Of a DNA stretch of 64,000 bases, positions 16,965 to 25,816 are shown piece by piece; the stretch's first letter is position 1, and each line of letters starts with the position of its first letter. This DNA comes from Bradyrhizobium sp. MOS002 (GTDB taxonomy: Bacteria > Pseudomonadota > Alphaproteobacteria > Rhizobiales > Xanthobacteraceae). The notes below the pieces were generated by a model. The model had not been told where the DNA came from and did no database searches. It worked only from the letters and a program-made list of their open reading frames with translations. The stretch lies in assembly GCF_003020115.1 (NCBI RefSeq), contig NZ_PYFX01000014.1, positions 1 to 64,000 of the forward strand. The letters are read 5' to 3'. The position numbers and the translations under genes are program-made.

Positions 16965-18254
16965 TCAAGGGCCTTCGCGACGGCTTACGCTTTGGGCCAA
17001 GCCCAATCCGATAGTTACATCGATGATGACAGCGATGGATGAGTTCAGCAGGGTCGCATCGCAGAACGCCTGTCCGACGGCCACAACCGTGCAGGCGCAG
17101 GCTGCGGCGGGATAAAACGAATCCCGGCCGCGCTCCAGTGCGCCGCGGTAAAGGGTGATCGCGAGCCAGCCGGCCGAAATGATGATGACGATAGCAATCG
17201 GCCAACCCAATTCGATGACCAAAGCAGATGCTGTTGTTGGTGGCGGAGTGCCACCCGCGCCAAGCTCCTGATAAAGCGGCAGCGTCTTAGCGAAGGTCCC
17301 GGCGCCGGTGCCGCGCCAGCCGCTATCCGCCAACATGCGTTGCGCTGCGGACAATGCATCGGCTGACGATGTGCCGGCAAACTGCAAGAAGGGCGACAGC
17401 GGCCGAGTTGGATCATAGCGCCAGACGAAGATCATGGCCGCTGCCAGCGTCAGAGTTGCTGCGAGCGTGACGATCGCCCAGCCTCCCAGGCCAATGCGAC
17501 GGACGATCTGCGCTGAGGCGAATATGGCAATGCCGAAGAAGACGATCAGACCCATATTCAGCGAGGCACTCGCCGCAAGGCCAGCCGCGGAGCACACCAG
17601 CCCGACGCCGCTTGCAAGGAAGGCTAGGAGGATTTCGGTAGGCCGTGAGCTGCCTTTCGCGCTCTTGCTCAAACGTTCGAAAGCTCGCGCGCCGCTTGTG
17701 ACAGCGAACAGGACCCCGAGGGCGCCGAAAGCGCTGAGGAGCGGCGGAGCGTGTTCCGCGCTGACGCCGGGAAGCAGCCCAAAGCTTGCGATCAGTAGTC
17801 CGATTGTGGTGAGGCCGGTCGCCCCCGTCAGCACGAACAAGACGAGCTCGGCGCGCCGGCGATCGATCGTGGCGAACAAGCTCACTACGATGAGGGCGAT
17901 GTTGGCGATATACCAGGCGACAGCGCCCAGGCTTCTGCCCGGATCTAAGCTGATGTGGCCCCAGGCCTGCCGGTCCAGGGCTTGATTTGCATAGGACCAG
18001 ATCGAGTTAGCACCGATCGGGGTCGGCAGGATCTGCAGGATCATCCAGCCCGCTGGGATGGCGGCGATCAGCTTAAGACCCTTGGTGACCTGGCCCGCGA
18101 ATTTAACATCTGCCGCCCGCGTGGAAACGCCGATCGATGCAAGCGCTGCGGCTATGAACAAAGCGAGCAGCGACTGCGAGGCTGCATTGTCCTGAATTGC
18201 TGTTCCTGCTGCGAAGACGATGCAAATGAGCAGGAGACTGAAAGCTATCGACAA
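16965..18254 (-). CDS. Polytopic membrane protein, Wzy/O-antigen ligase-like
   Basis: This 429-residue protein has about 10-12 membrane segments. A long periplasmic loop near residues 285-340 contains AQRMLADSGWRGTGAGTFAK and LPLYQELG. The W-x-G-x-G-x-G-x-F signature is what Wzy_C-type polymerases and ligases show (compare NPRFGTGLGTFAYAFPAYR in the gene at 21021). I read it as a divergent polymerase/ligase of the polysaccharide pathway. A tandem small membrane gene and an exported protein gene follow upstream on the same strand, and all face away from the export lipoprotein at 19623. It starts at a TTG without strong ribosome signal, so the start is uncertain. Confidence 0.72.
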   Translation of the reverse strand: MSIAFSLLLICIVFAAGTAIQDNAASQSLLALFIAAALASIGVSTRAADVKFAGQVTKGLKLIAAIPAGWMILQILPTPIGANSIWSYANQALDRQAWGHISLDPGRSLGAVAWYIANIALIVVSLFATIDRRRAELVLFVLTGATGLTTIGLLIASFGLLPGVSAEHAPPLLSAFGALGVLFAVTSGARAFERLSKSAKGSSRPTEILLAFLASGVGLVCSAAGLAASASLNMGLIVFFGIAIFASAQIVRRIGLGGWAIVTLAATLTLAAAMIFVWRYDPTRPLSPFLQFAGTSSADALSAAQRMLADSGWRGTGAGTFAKTLPLYQELGAGGTPPPTTASALVIELGWPIAIVIIISAGWLAITLYRGALERGRDSFYPAAACACTVVAVGQAFCDATLLNSSIAVIIDVTIGLGLAQSVSRREGP

Positions 18255-18393
18255 AAGGCTGGCTCAGTTCGATTTAAACATGGCCTGACGATACAGCATA
18301 AACTTCGCGTTGCAACGAGGCGAACGGGGTCGAGCAACGGCAGTGCCCCGACTGGCCGATTTCGAATGAGGGTCTCTCAATCGCGAACGCCGA

Positions 18394-18678
18394 TTAACGG
18401 CGGGGCTGAGGGTTCGGAGCGGGCTCGCCGCGAAGCGTGCGCAGGCGGGCGGCAATCATGAGGAAGCGTGTTGCGACGCCCCCCAAATAACCAAGCTGCA
18501 GGGCGGCTGCGCATGCTGCGGCGAGCGTGACAGACCATGCGAAACCCGAGCCGATAATCATGGCACCGCCAGCCACGATCAACATCTCACAGGCGATCAC
18601 CGGGAATAAAATGAAGACCCTGAAGCGGGTGCCAAGCACGGCGCCAAAAAGGGTGCTGAAAATCAGGATCATGGCCAT
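18394..18678 (-). CDS. Small three-span membrane protein
   Basis: This 94-residue protein has three hydrophobic segments (IFSTLFGAVLGTRFRVFILF, VIACEMLIVAGGAMIIGSG, TLAAACAAALQLGYLGGVAT) and a short basic, proline-rich tail. No motif is recognised. It lies between the exported protein at 18751 and the polymerase-like gene at 16965, on the same strand and with short gaps, so the three likely form one unit. Similar three-span small proteins are found in rhizobial EPS loci; function unknown. Confidence 0.65.
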   Translation of the reverse strand: MAMILIFSTLFGAVLGTRFRVFILFPVIACEMLIVAGGAMIIGSGFAWSVTLAAACAAALQLGYLGGVATRFLMIAARLRTLRGEPAPNPQPRR

Positions 18679-18750
18679 GCAGTAACAATCCGCGGTGGCC
18701 GTCTAAAATTCAGTTAAGCCGATCATGAAAATGGCAACAATTCGGCGTAT

Positions 18751-19401
18751 TTATGGGCGGGAGGAGCGGCAGGTCGCCGAGAGTTTGGCCAAGGCCGGGG
18801 AGAGGCCGTCGAGCGGGATCACGCCCTTGATCGAGCCGTCAGGGTCTTCCACTCCGACGGTAAGCTCACGTTGGGACGTGAGCGCGGTGGGGTCGATTGG
18901 CAAAATGAGAGCCGTGCCGGTCTCAGAGATTTCGGCCTGAAGGACCGGCTTGGCCGTTCCCAGTCCCAGCGTGACCTCCCGCTTGCGCTTCGGCGGGAGC
19001 GGCCGCACCATGGCCAAAAGGACCTCGAGACCAGGCTGGTCCTGGCAGCGCACTATCAGGCCGGCGAGATCCGGATCGGACTTTGAGGTGTCTGCCGTCC
19101 GGGTGATTGCAAGAGCATCTGGGCCACCCTTGGGATTGGGGGTGCGGATCAGCGGCCAATTGTCCGAGGATTCGGTGTTTTGGGCGGTGGAGGGCGGTTC
19201 GGTTGGGGCGGGGGTTCGCGAAAGCAGAGCCTTGAGGCACGCCAGACGCGCGCGGTCTTCGACCATCGCCGTGCACTGCTCAAAGGTTTGGGTTCGTTCT
19301 GACGTTTCGGCCGATACCCCACCGCAACTCAGCAGCCCGTAGCCAGCCGCGATTCGCACCAGGACAACAACAAAGGGAAAAAAGGAAGAACGTGCGAGCA
19401 T
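18751..19401 (-). CDS. Exported hypothetical protein of EPS locus
   Basis: This protein of about 216 residues has an N-terminal hydrophobic signal (FFPFVVVLVRIAAGYGLLS) with a following cysteine (CGG) that might be lipidated, then a Cys-containing helix (FEQCTAMVEDRARLACLKAL). A Pro/Thr-rich linker leads to a beta-rich domain (LIVRCQDQPGLEVLLAMVRP and VLQAEISETGTALILPIDPT). The C-R-L-x-C layout is reminiscent of VasI-type proteins of type VI systems, but no other such gene is present, so I leave it unnamed. The start at 19401 is chosen because CAGGA precedes it closely. It is divergent to the export lipoprotein gene, sharing a 220-bp control region. Confidence 0.7.
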   Translation of the reverse strand: MLARSSFFPFVVVLVRIAAGYGLLSCGGVSAETSERTQTFEQCTAMVEDRARLACLKALLSRTPAPTEPPSTAQNTESSDNWPLIRTPNPKGGPDALAITRTADTSKSDPDLAGLIVRCQDQPGLEVLLAMVRPLPPKRKREVTLGLGTAKPVLQAEISETGTALILPIDPTALTSQRELTVGVEDPDGSIKGVIPLDGLSPALAKLSATCRSSRP

Positions 19402-19466
19402 TGTCCTGAAACCTGTAAGTAACAACTTAGCTGGTTCATTCTCATGGTTAAGAAATCATTACAATA

Positions 19467-19482
19467 GCTTGTACAAACAAGC
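19467..19482. promoter_or_regulatory. Inverted repeat in divergent EPS promoter region
   Basis: GCTTGT-ACAA-ACAAGC is a perfect 6-bp inverted repeat in the 221-bp AT-richer gap between the divergent genes starting at 19401 (minus) and 19623 (plus). The position suits a regulator binding site. No known consensus is claimed. Confidence 0.45.
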
Positions 19483-19622
19483 AGATTCCCCTTTCTGTCG
19501 GCTTAATTCTGGATGTTGTATTTTTGGCGCAACAGCATCGCAATCGCTGCGGCATCGGCAGTCCCGGCTTGTTCCCAACCCCGGCTTCACCTAACGATTA
19601 GGGTGATAGACGGGACAAATTG

Positions 19623-20837
19623 ATGCATTATGATCGGATTGCCAGAGCCGTTGTTTTTTTGATGCTTGCGGTCGGGCTTGCTGATTGTTCGTGGGTGCCG
19701 ACCACAGGACCTTATGCGCACCAGCTCCGGGCCAACGCCGACTCGACTGCGCCGGCCGAGGGCTCGCACCTGCCGTACGCAGTGGTCAAGCTTACGCCTG
19801 AAACGGTCTCGATGGTGGGCCGTTTCGAGCCGCGCGGGCTCTCGGGCGTGTTCCCCGACAAATACGTGCCACCGTCCAAGATCAAGTTTGGCATTGGCGA
19901 CGTTGTCAGCGTCACGATCTTCGAAGCTGCTGCCGGTGGTCTGTTCATCCCGACCGAGGCTGGTGTCCGTCCAGGCAATTTCGTCACCATTCCCGACCAG
20001 ACCGTCGACAATGACGGCAATATCAGCGTGCCCTATGCTGGGCAGGTGAAGGCGGCGGGTCGCTACAATGGCGAAATCCAGCAGGACATCGTCAACCGGA
20101 TCAAGAACCGGGCGATCGAGCCGCAGGTGGTGGTCTCGCTGTCGCAGCAGCGAACCTCGTTGATCAGCGTCTTCGGGGAGGTCAATACGCCGGCCCGTTA
20201 TCCGGCGGCAGCCTACGGTGCCCAAGACCGAATTACCGATGCCATCACGCGAGCAGGCGGTATCCGAGGGCAGGGCTATGAGACGTGGGTGATGCTGCAG
20301 CGGGGCGATCGCCGCGCAACCGTGCCGTTTGCGAACCTGGTCTACGAGCCCTCCAACAACATTTTTGTGCAGCCCGGCGATCGGATCTATGTCTACCGGG
20401 AGCAGCAGAAGTTCATTGCGTTCGGGGCGACCGGCACGCAGGGCTCATTCAACTTCGATGCCTGGCGGATCAATCTGGCCGAAGCGGTCGGCAAGGCCGG
20501 TGGTCTGGTGGACAACCAGGCGGATCCGGGCTCGGTCTTCCTGTACCGGCTTGAACCGCGTGAGCTCGCAAAGCAGCTCGGGGTCGATGTCACCAAGTTC
20601 CCTGGTGAGCTGATCCCGGTGATCTTCAGCACCAGCTTCCGCGATCCGAGCGGGTATTTCCTGGCCACCAACGTGCAGATGCGCAACCAGGATATCCTTT
20701 TCGTCGCAAATGCTGAATCCGTTGACGTGACCAAATTCCTGACCTCGGTCAACGCGATCATGGCGACTGCGAACAACGCCACGGTCCTCGGCGGCAATGG
20801 CATTGCGCTCTACAACTCCGCAAGGGCTATCCCCTGA
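19623..20837 (+). CDS. Polysaccharide export outer-membrane protein (Wza/ExoF type)
   Basis: This periplasmic/outer-membrane export protein of Wzx/Wzy systems has 404 residues. An N-terminal signal with a lipobox-like end (VGLADC, Cys22) suggests a lipoprotein. The poly_export domain follows (IKFGIGDVVSVTIFEAAAGG, then TVDNDGNISVPYAGQVKAAG), then at least two SLBB domains (QQRTSLISVFGEVNTPARYP and RIYVYREQQKFIAFGATGTQ). It would form the channel through which the polymer leaves, working with the ExoP-like co-polymerase at 23388. The ATG at 19623 is preferred to a TTG one codon earlier. It opens the rightward EPS operon. Confidence 0.93.
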   Translation: MHYDRIARAVVFLMLAVGLADCSWVPTTGPYAHQLRANADSTAPAEGSHLPYAVVKLTPETVSMVGRFEPRGLSGVFPDKYVPPSKIKFGIGDVVSVTIFEAAAGGLFIPTEAGVRPGNFVTIPDQTVDNDGNISVPYAGQVKAAGRYNGEIQQDIVNRIKNRAIEPQVVVSLSQQRTSLISVFGEVNTPARYPAAAYGAQDRITDAITRAGGIRGQGYETWVMLQRGDRRATVPFANLVYEPSNNIFVQPGDRIYVYREQQKFIAFGATGTQGSFNFDAWRINLAEAVGKAGGLVDNQADPGSVFLYRLEPRELAKQLGVDVTKFPGELIPVIFSTSFRDPSGYFLATNVQMRNQDILFVANAESVDVTKFLTSVNAIMATANNATVLGGNGIALYNSARAIP

Positions 20838-20852
20838 GGCTGAGCTCAGGGG
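20831..20852 (+). terminator. Stem-loop over the stop codon of the export gene
   Basis: CCCCTGAG-GCTGAG-CTCAGGGG makes a perfect 8-bp stem that includes the TGA stop at 20835-20837. No U-tract follows, so it may be an mRNA stabiliser or weak attenuator rather than a true terminator. Confidence 0.4.
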
Positions 20853-21020
20853 CAGGGCACGAGACGGGGCAACTCTCGCTTGGTCGGGCCTGCCTTGGTA
20901 AGCTCGCCCCAGGCGTCAGCCTTGCCGCCTAAGGCGATCTCGGAGCTTAGGGTTCATTCGCTTTCGCTGTGAACGCGGCTATGTTGGTCGTGATAGGCCC
21001 ACCTTTGAGCAGCAGCGACG

Positions 21021-22499
21021 TTGTCAATCCGGCAGATCATCTGGTCGCGCAAGGCCCGTCAAAGGCGGTTTAGCCTTAGTAGCCTAGCAGCCGCGGTCCT
21101 CTACACCGCGCTGGCCGGGGCCCCGTTCCTGTTTGGCTCCCGCGATCCGATTACAGTTGCCGGCTGGTGCGCGCTCCTGGGCGTAGGGCTCATTGTGGCG
21201 CCGACCCGACGCCTCCTCAAAGGCCATTTGTTGCTGCTAGCCGGGCTTGGCGTGGTGCTGCTCTGCTTTGGCTTCGTTCTGCACGAACAGCTCTCAGACC
21301 GTCCCTTCATCGCCCAGTTCAACCCGATCTGGGCCAAAGCCTCGGAGGCGCTAGGGAAACCGCTGACCCCATCAGTCTCCATCGTGCGAGGCGAGCCATT
21401 CTTTGCGCTCGGCCATCCCTTGGCCAATGTCCTTGCGATGGTCCTTGGCCTGATCGTCGGCGCTGATCCGGACCGCGCCCGGCGCGGCGTACGGGTGATG
21501 GCCTGGGCCGGGGCGGTCTATGCTCTGTACGGCATCTTCGCCCTGGCGTTTGATCCCACCGAAATTCTCTGGCGGGAGAAGACCGCCTATCTCGGCAACC
21601 TCACTGCAACGTTCATCAACCGCAACACCGCCGCCTGTTACTTCGGCTCCTGCGCTGCGGTGTGGCTCGTTCTGCTGATGAGCGCCATCCGGCGCAACCT
21701 GCCACCGGGGAAGCTCGAGTGGAGAGGGGTCCCGCACCATCTGCTGCGCAAAACCCACAAGGACGTGCTGATCCGCTTTGTGATGTTTTTCGTCTGCCTG
21801 TCGGCAATGTTCATGACCAGTTCGCGGGGCGGGGTGCTGGTCTCGCTCGGCGTCATGGTGATCGCCTTCGTGATCTTCTTTGGCCCGGACATGCCGCGCG
21901 GCCTCGGCTTTGTCGGCGCGATCGCCGGGAGCGCCGCAACCGCGCTCCTGCTGCTGCAGGTGCTAGGCGGCAATGTTAGCAGTCGCATTGATCTGCAGGG
22001 GTTGAGCGATGCCGGCCGCCTCTCGGTCTATCGTTCGACCCTCAGGATCATCGCTGACAACCCGAGGTTTGGCACCGGGCTTGGGACCTTCGCCTATGCC
22101 TTCCCGGCGTACCGCAGCAGTGATATCTCGATGCAGGGAAGGTGGGACATTGCGCACAACACCTATCTCGAGTTTGCCTCCGAGCTCGGCATTCCTCTCG
22201 CCATCGTGGTTGGCGTGGCGTGGATCGTCGCCCTCCTCGTTCTGGCGAGAGGCGTTCGGGTGCCGCGCCGAGACATGGTGGTACCACTCGCGGCACTCGC
22301 GGTTAGCCTGATTGGCCTCCTGCATTCCTCTATCGATTTTTCCCTTCAAATTGCCGGCTATTCGATTGTCCTCTTTGCACTTCTCGGGCTCGGGCTCGGC
22401 CAGGCCGTTTACGTCCGCGACCGCGAGCGCGAGCGGCGCGGCGACCGGGCAGCCGCTCCACCTTCAAAAGCAGATCTCCAAGCGCGATCAGGCCGTTAG
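21021..22499 (+). CDS. Wzy_C-type polymerase / O-antigen ligase family protein
   Basis: This 492-residue polytopic inner-membrane protein has about 11-12 spans. The large periplasmic loop holds the family signature: GRLSVYRSTLRIIADNPRFG then TGLGTFAYAFPAYR, followed by AHNTYLEFASELGIPLAIV. In Wzy polymerases and WaaL ligases this region contains the key Arg and His residues. Here it probably polymerises the EPS repeat units on the periplasmic face. The cytosolic tail is highly charged (RDRERERRGDR). Translation starts at a TTG with no upstream ATG in frame; the first 20 residues are basic, fitting a cytosolic N-terminus. It is 180 bp downstream of the export gene. Confidence 0.9.
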   Translation: MSIRQIIWSRKARQRRFSLSSLAAAVLYTALAGAPFLFGSRDPITVAGWCALLGVGLIVAPTRRLLKGHLLLLAGLGVVLLCFGFVLHEQLSDRPFIAQFNPIWAKASEALGKPLTPSVSIVRGEPFFALGHPLANVLAMVLGLIVGADPDRARRGVRVMAWAGAVYALYGIFALAFDPTEILWREKTAYLGNLTATFINRNTAACYFGSCAAVWLVLLMSAIRRNLPPGKLEWRGVPHHLLRKTHKDVLIRFVMFFVCLSAMFMTSSRGGVLVSLGVMVIAFVIFFGPDMPRGLGFVGAIAGSAATALLLLQVLGGNVSSRIDLQGLSDAGRLSVYRSTLRIIADNPRFGTGLGTFAYAFPAYRSSDISMQGRWDIAHNTYLEFASELGIPLAIVVGVAWIVALLVLARGVRVPRRDMVVPLAALAVSLIGLLHSSIDFSLQIAGYSIVLFALLGLGLGQAVYVRDRERERRGDRAAAPPSKADLQARSGR

Positions 22500-22564
22500 T
22501 GTTAATCTTTCGAAGTTATAGTTAACGGCAACCTAACCACCAGACGCCGACGGCCAACCAGCAA

Positions 22565-22578
22565 TTCCTCTAGAGGAA
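22565..22578. promoter_or_regulatory. 14-bp perfect palindrome upstream of the Gly-rich secreted protein
   Basis: TTCCTCTAGAGGAA is an exact palindrome about 145 bp before the start at 22720, in the only sizeable gap between the polymerase and co-polymerase genes. It is a possible operator; no regulator can be named. Confidence 0.4.
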
Positions 22579-22719
22579 ACAACGGCCTGTCTCAAACTGG
22601 CACCGGATTCATTCGGCTTCTTTATTCGCCGCAGCTCCGCTATAGTGCTTTCAGGTTTTTTTAAGATGATTGGCGATTCCGGGTTTTTGATCAGGCATTG
22701 CCGTCAAGGAGATTGCGAA

Positions 22720-23331
22720 ATGACCAAGCGGCTCGGGCTGAAGTTTCTTGTTGGCGCTGCACTCCTTGTTTCGGTGCAAGTCGCAAATGCACAGATAGCC
22801 GGACAAGGTCCGGCACTCCCGGCGGCCACGATCAGCGATTTCAAGGCAAACCCGAACCAACTGCTCGGCCAATTTCCGAACGGCGGGGCGGCCCTGCGCA
22901 AGCAGATCACGGATCTCGTGAGCTCGGACAAGGATACGCTCGCACAAATCATCGCGCTGGCTAAAACCGCCAACGAGGACCAGCGGAAAGCCATCGCACA
23001 AGGCTTGGCCGACGTCGCCAAAGCTTACGCTACGGCCAATGATCCCGCCTTTGGCGGTGAAGTCCAACGCTCCGTGGTCCAAGCGGGCCTTCCCGAATTT
23101 GCCAAGGCCTACGCTGAAGCGGCCGGCGATACCGGCACTGCCGCGGCAGGTGGTGGTGGCGGCGGCGGAGCCGGCGGTGGTGGCGGTCCCACGGCGGCAG
23201 GTTCTCCGACCGGTGGGTCGAACAGCGGCAGCACGGTCGCGGGCAACAGCTTCGCGAGCACCCGATCCTCAGGTTTGGCGGATGGGGGCGCGCTTGGTGG
23301 AGCAAGCAGCTCCCAAGTGAGTCCGTTCTAG
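22720..23331 (+). CDS. Secreted glycine-rich hypothetical protein
   Basis: This 203-residue exported protein has a signal peptide MTKRLGLKFLVGAALLVSVQ ending ANA. The mature part has a helical domain (LLGQFPNGGAALRKQITDLV, then AQIIALAKTANEDQRKAIAQ and AKAYATANDPAFG) and a C-terminal third made mostly of Gly, Ser, Ala and Thr. The ATG at 22720 is decided by AAGGAG 9 nt upstream; a longer frame from 22645 lacks this. I do not know its function. Its position between polymerase and co-polymerase suggests a periplasmic accessory part of the export machine. Confidence 0.75.
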   Translation: MTKRLGLKFLVGAALLVSVQVANAQIAGQGPALPAATISDFKANPNQLLGQFPNGGAALRKQITDLVSSDKDTLAQIIALAKTANEDQRKAIAQGLADVAKAYATANDPAFGGEVQRSVVQAGLPEFAKAYAEAAGDTGTAAAGGGGGGGAGGGGGPTAAGSPTGGSNSGSTVAGNSFASTRSSGLADGGALGGASSSQVSPF

Positions 23332-23387
23332 TTTCAGGGTAATCTAGGCGTTTTCTCGAGCCGGCTTCGAACGGCCAGGGCTTTTTT

Positions 23388-25808
23388 ATGGATGTTCCTC
23401 TTAATCTCGTTGGGCGAAGCGCGCCCGGTTCGCTGTCCGAACCTCCTGGAGAATCATTTTCGCTTCCGGAGCTTCTTGAGCAACTAACGGACTTCGTTCG
23501 ACGTCACTTACCCCTGTTTCTGTTCATCGTGAGCTGCGCGATAGCAATCGGGCTCGTCTTTCTGTTTACTGCATCCCCAAGCTACACCGCTCATGCGAAG
23601 CTCCTTATCGACTCAAGCAAGCTTCGTGTCTTGCAGCAGCAAGATGCGCCGATAACTGACGCCCCGATCGACTCGGGGCAAGTGGAGACCCAACTCGAAA
23701 TCATCAAATCTGAAACAGTCGGTTTGTCAGTGATCAAAGAGTTGAAGCTGACAAGCGATCCGGAATTTGTAGGCCAAGGCGCGGGCCTAGTTGGCAAAGT
23801 GATGGGACTTCTTGGGTCCGTTGAAGCGCCATCAGAAACGGCTTTAACGCGCAGAGCTTTGGCTGCGTTCCTTGCGAAGCGAGCCGTCACCCGCGTTGGT
23901 AGAACCTATGTCCTGGATATTGCTTTTAGCTCCTTGCATCCAGGGCGGGCGGCTTCTATCGCAAACAATCTCGCAGATGCTTACATCGTTGATCAACTTG
24001 AAGCCAAATATCAGGCGACTAAGCGCGCAAGCGGCTGGCTTCAGGACCGTATCAGGGAACTTCGTCAGCAAGCTTCCGATGCTGACCGGGCGGTGCTGGC
24101 TTACAAGGAAAAGAATAACATCGTGTCTTTGGGCGGTGGCAGTTCTCGATTGCTGGGTGAACAACAGCTTGAGGAACTGAATACGCAGCTCAGCCAGGCG
24201 CGCGCGGGTGCACAAGAGGCGAAGTCTCGCTTGGACCGAATAAATGAGGTCATGCAAAAGGACGTTGCTGATGCTGCTGTCGCCGACTCTCTACACAGCG
24301 AAGTAATAACTCGACTTCGAAACAACTACCTAGATCTGGCTGCGAAAGAGGCAATTTGGTCCGCCAGGTACGGATCGAGCCATTTGGCTGCGGTCAACCT
24401 CCGCACTCAAATGAATGAGTTGCGGCGCTCTATTCAAGACGAGCTGGGCCGCATAGCTTTAAGCTACAAAAGTGACTCCGAAATCGCAAAGTCGCGCGTC
24501 GACGGACTCGAACGAAGTTTGTCCGGATTAGTCTCGAATTCACAGGCGTTAAACCGGGATCGGTTGGGGCTTCGTGATCTCGAAAGCACGGCGCAAGTTT
24601 ATCAGAAGCTCTACGATAGCTTCCTTCAGCGCTATATGGAGGCCATCCAGCAGCAATCTTTTCCCATCACGGAAGCTCGAATAATTTCTGAGGCGACAGC
24701 TCCTCAACAGAAGAGCTTTCCGTTGCCGCTCCCGATACTCGGAATCGCCACTGTAGTTGGTATCATTCTCAGCTTTGCTGCGGCGACCGTGCGCGAGGCG
24801 TTTGATCGAGCTTTTCGTACGACGCGACAAGTCGAAACTCTTCTGCATGTGAACTGCCTTGCCGTATTGCCCCTCCTTGAGAGCATTCGTTTAAGCTCTG
24901 ATAAGCGAAGATTTTTTGGCGGGCGTACGCTGGCTGGCGGCCGATTGCCGAGAACGGCCCGGGAAACCGACATCGCGGCCGCGTCTGGCAATCTCGATCT
25001 AACAATATCAGATCAGAAGCGTGACGCGCTTAAGAAGAGCGGCATTGTTCACGGCGAGGCGTCCGTCAAAGATAAGCTGATTGCCGGAACCAAGGCTGAA
25101 ATGCGCCACGTTGTGGATCATCCTCTCACTGCATTTGCTGAGGCCTTCCGTTCGGTAAAGATTGCCGTAGAGATCAGTGGCGCACGCCAAGGTGGGAACG
25201 TCATAGGAATTACCTCCACAGTCCCAAGGGAAGGTAAGTCAACGGTTGCGTCAAATTTCGCACAGCTGATGGCTCACGCTGGAAAACATGTAGTGCTAGT
25301 GGACGGCGATCTGAAGAATCCAACGCTCACGCGGTCGCTGTCGCCAGGAGCCAAGGAGGGATTATTGGAGGTGCTGGAAGGCAAAATTAGTTTAGAGCAA
25401 TCCCTCTATCGTGATGCCCAGACTAACTTGAATTTCCTGCCGGTTGTATTGCGATCACGCCTTGCACATTCGGACGAGCTGTTGGCGTCCGAACTTTTTA
25501 AAGACCTTGTTGAGCGCCTTAGAACCACCCACGATTACGTTATAATTGACTTTCCTCCTATGGCACCCGTCGTCGACGTTCGTGCAACTACGAGAATAGT
25601 CGATGGCTACCTGTACGTTGTTGAATGGGGGAAGACGCGCGCGAATCTTGTGCAAAACCATCTAAAGGCCGCTCCGGAAATTCATGACCGCCTGCTTGGA
25701 GTGATCTTGAACAAAGCAGATGTTCGGGTTCTGGAACGTTACGAGGCTTACTATGGCAGAGGGTACTATCAGCGATACTACGGCAGCCAATACGGCTATT
25801 CGGGCTAA
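23388..25808 (+). CDS. exoP: Polysaccharide co-polymerase with tyrosine-kinase domain (ExoP/Wzc type)
   Basis: This 806-residue inner-membrane protein sets chain length and drives export. The N-terminal Wzz domain begins with a membrane span near residues 40-65 (FLFIVSCAIAIGLVFLFTAS). A long periplasmic coiled coil follows (around 200-390), then a second span (ILGIATVVGIILSFAAATVR). The cytosolic BY-kinase domain has Walker A at V612-T619 (VPREGKST), Walker A' at about 637-641 (LVDGD) and Walker B ending D721 (VIIDF). The C-terminus is a tyrosine cluster (EAYYGRGYYQRYYGSQYGYS), the autophosphorylation tail. It is a complete fused type, unlike split Gram-positive pairs. GC is lower than in the preceding genes. 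The gene symbol is by function, following S. meliloti. Confidence 0.93.
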   Translation: MDVPLNLVGRSAPGSLSEPPGESFSLPELLEQLTDFVRRHLPLFLFIVSCAIAIGLVFLFTASPSYTAHAKLLIDSSKLRVLQQQDAPITDAPIDSGQVETQLEIIKSETVGLSVIKELKLTSDPEFVGQGAGLVGKVMGLLGSVEAPSETALTRRALAAFLAKRAVTRVGRTYVLDIAFSSLHPGRAASIANNLADAYIVDQLEAKYQATKRASGWLQDRIRELRQQASDADRAVLAYKEKNNIVSLGGGSSRLLGEQQLEELNTQLSQARAGAQEAKSRLDRINEVMQKDVADAAVADSLHSEVITRLRNNYLDLAAKEAIWSARYGSSHLAAVNLRTQMNELRRSIQDELGRIALSYKSDSEIAKSRVDGLERSLSGLVSNSQALNRDRLGLRDLESTAQVYQKLYDSFLQRYMEAIQQQSFPITEARIISEATAPQQKSFPLPLPILGIATVVGIILSFAAATVREAFDRAFRTTRQVETLLHVNCLAVLPLLESIRLSSDKRRFFGGRTLAGGRLPRTARETDIAAASGNLDLTISDQKRDALKKSGIVHGEASVKDKLIAGTKAEMRHVVDHPLTAFAEAFRSVKIAVEISGARQGGNVIGITSTVPREGKSTVASNFAQLMAHAGKHVVLVDGDLKNPTLTRSLSPGAKEGLLEVLEGKISLEQSLYRDAQTNLNFLPVVLRSRLAHSDELLASELFKDLVERLRTTHDYVIIDFPPMAPVVDVRATTRIVDGYLYVVEWGKTRANLVQNHLKAAPEIHDRLLGVILNKADVRVLERYEAYYGRGYYQRYYGSQYGYSG

Positions 25809-25816
25809 AACACTCG

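Noticed and set aside
17434..17985. 183-codon plus-strand frame opposite the Wzy-like gene at 16965
   Set aside because: Antisense reading of hydrophobic codons; no motif and no start signal.
18751..19401. Type VI secretion protein (VasI-like)
   Set aside because: Only a C-x-R-L-x-C pattern agrees and no other type VI gene is in the window.
23352..23386. Hairpin and T6 run before the exoP-like gene as a terminator
   Set aside because: The stem is only about 4 bp and the T-run abuts the next start codon; more likely part of the leader.
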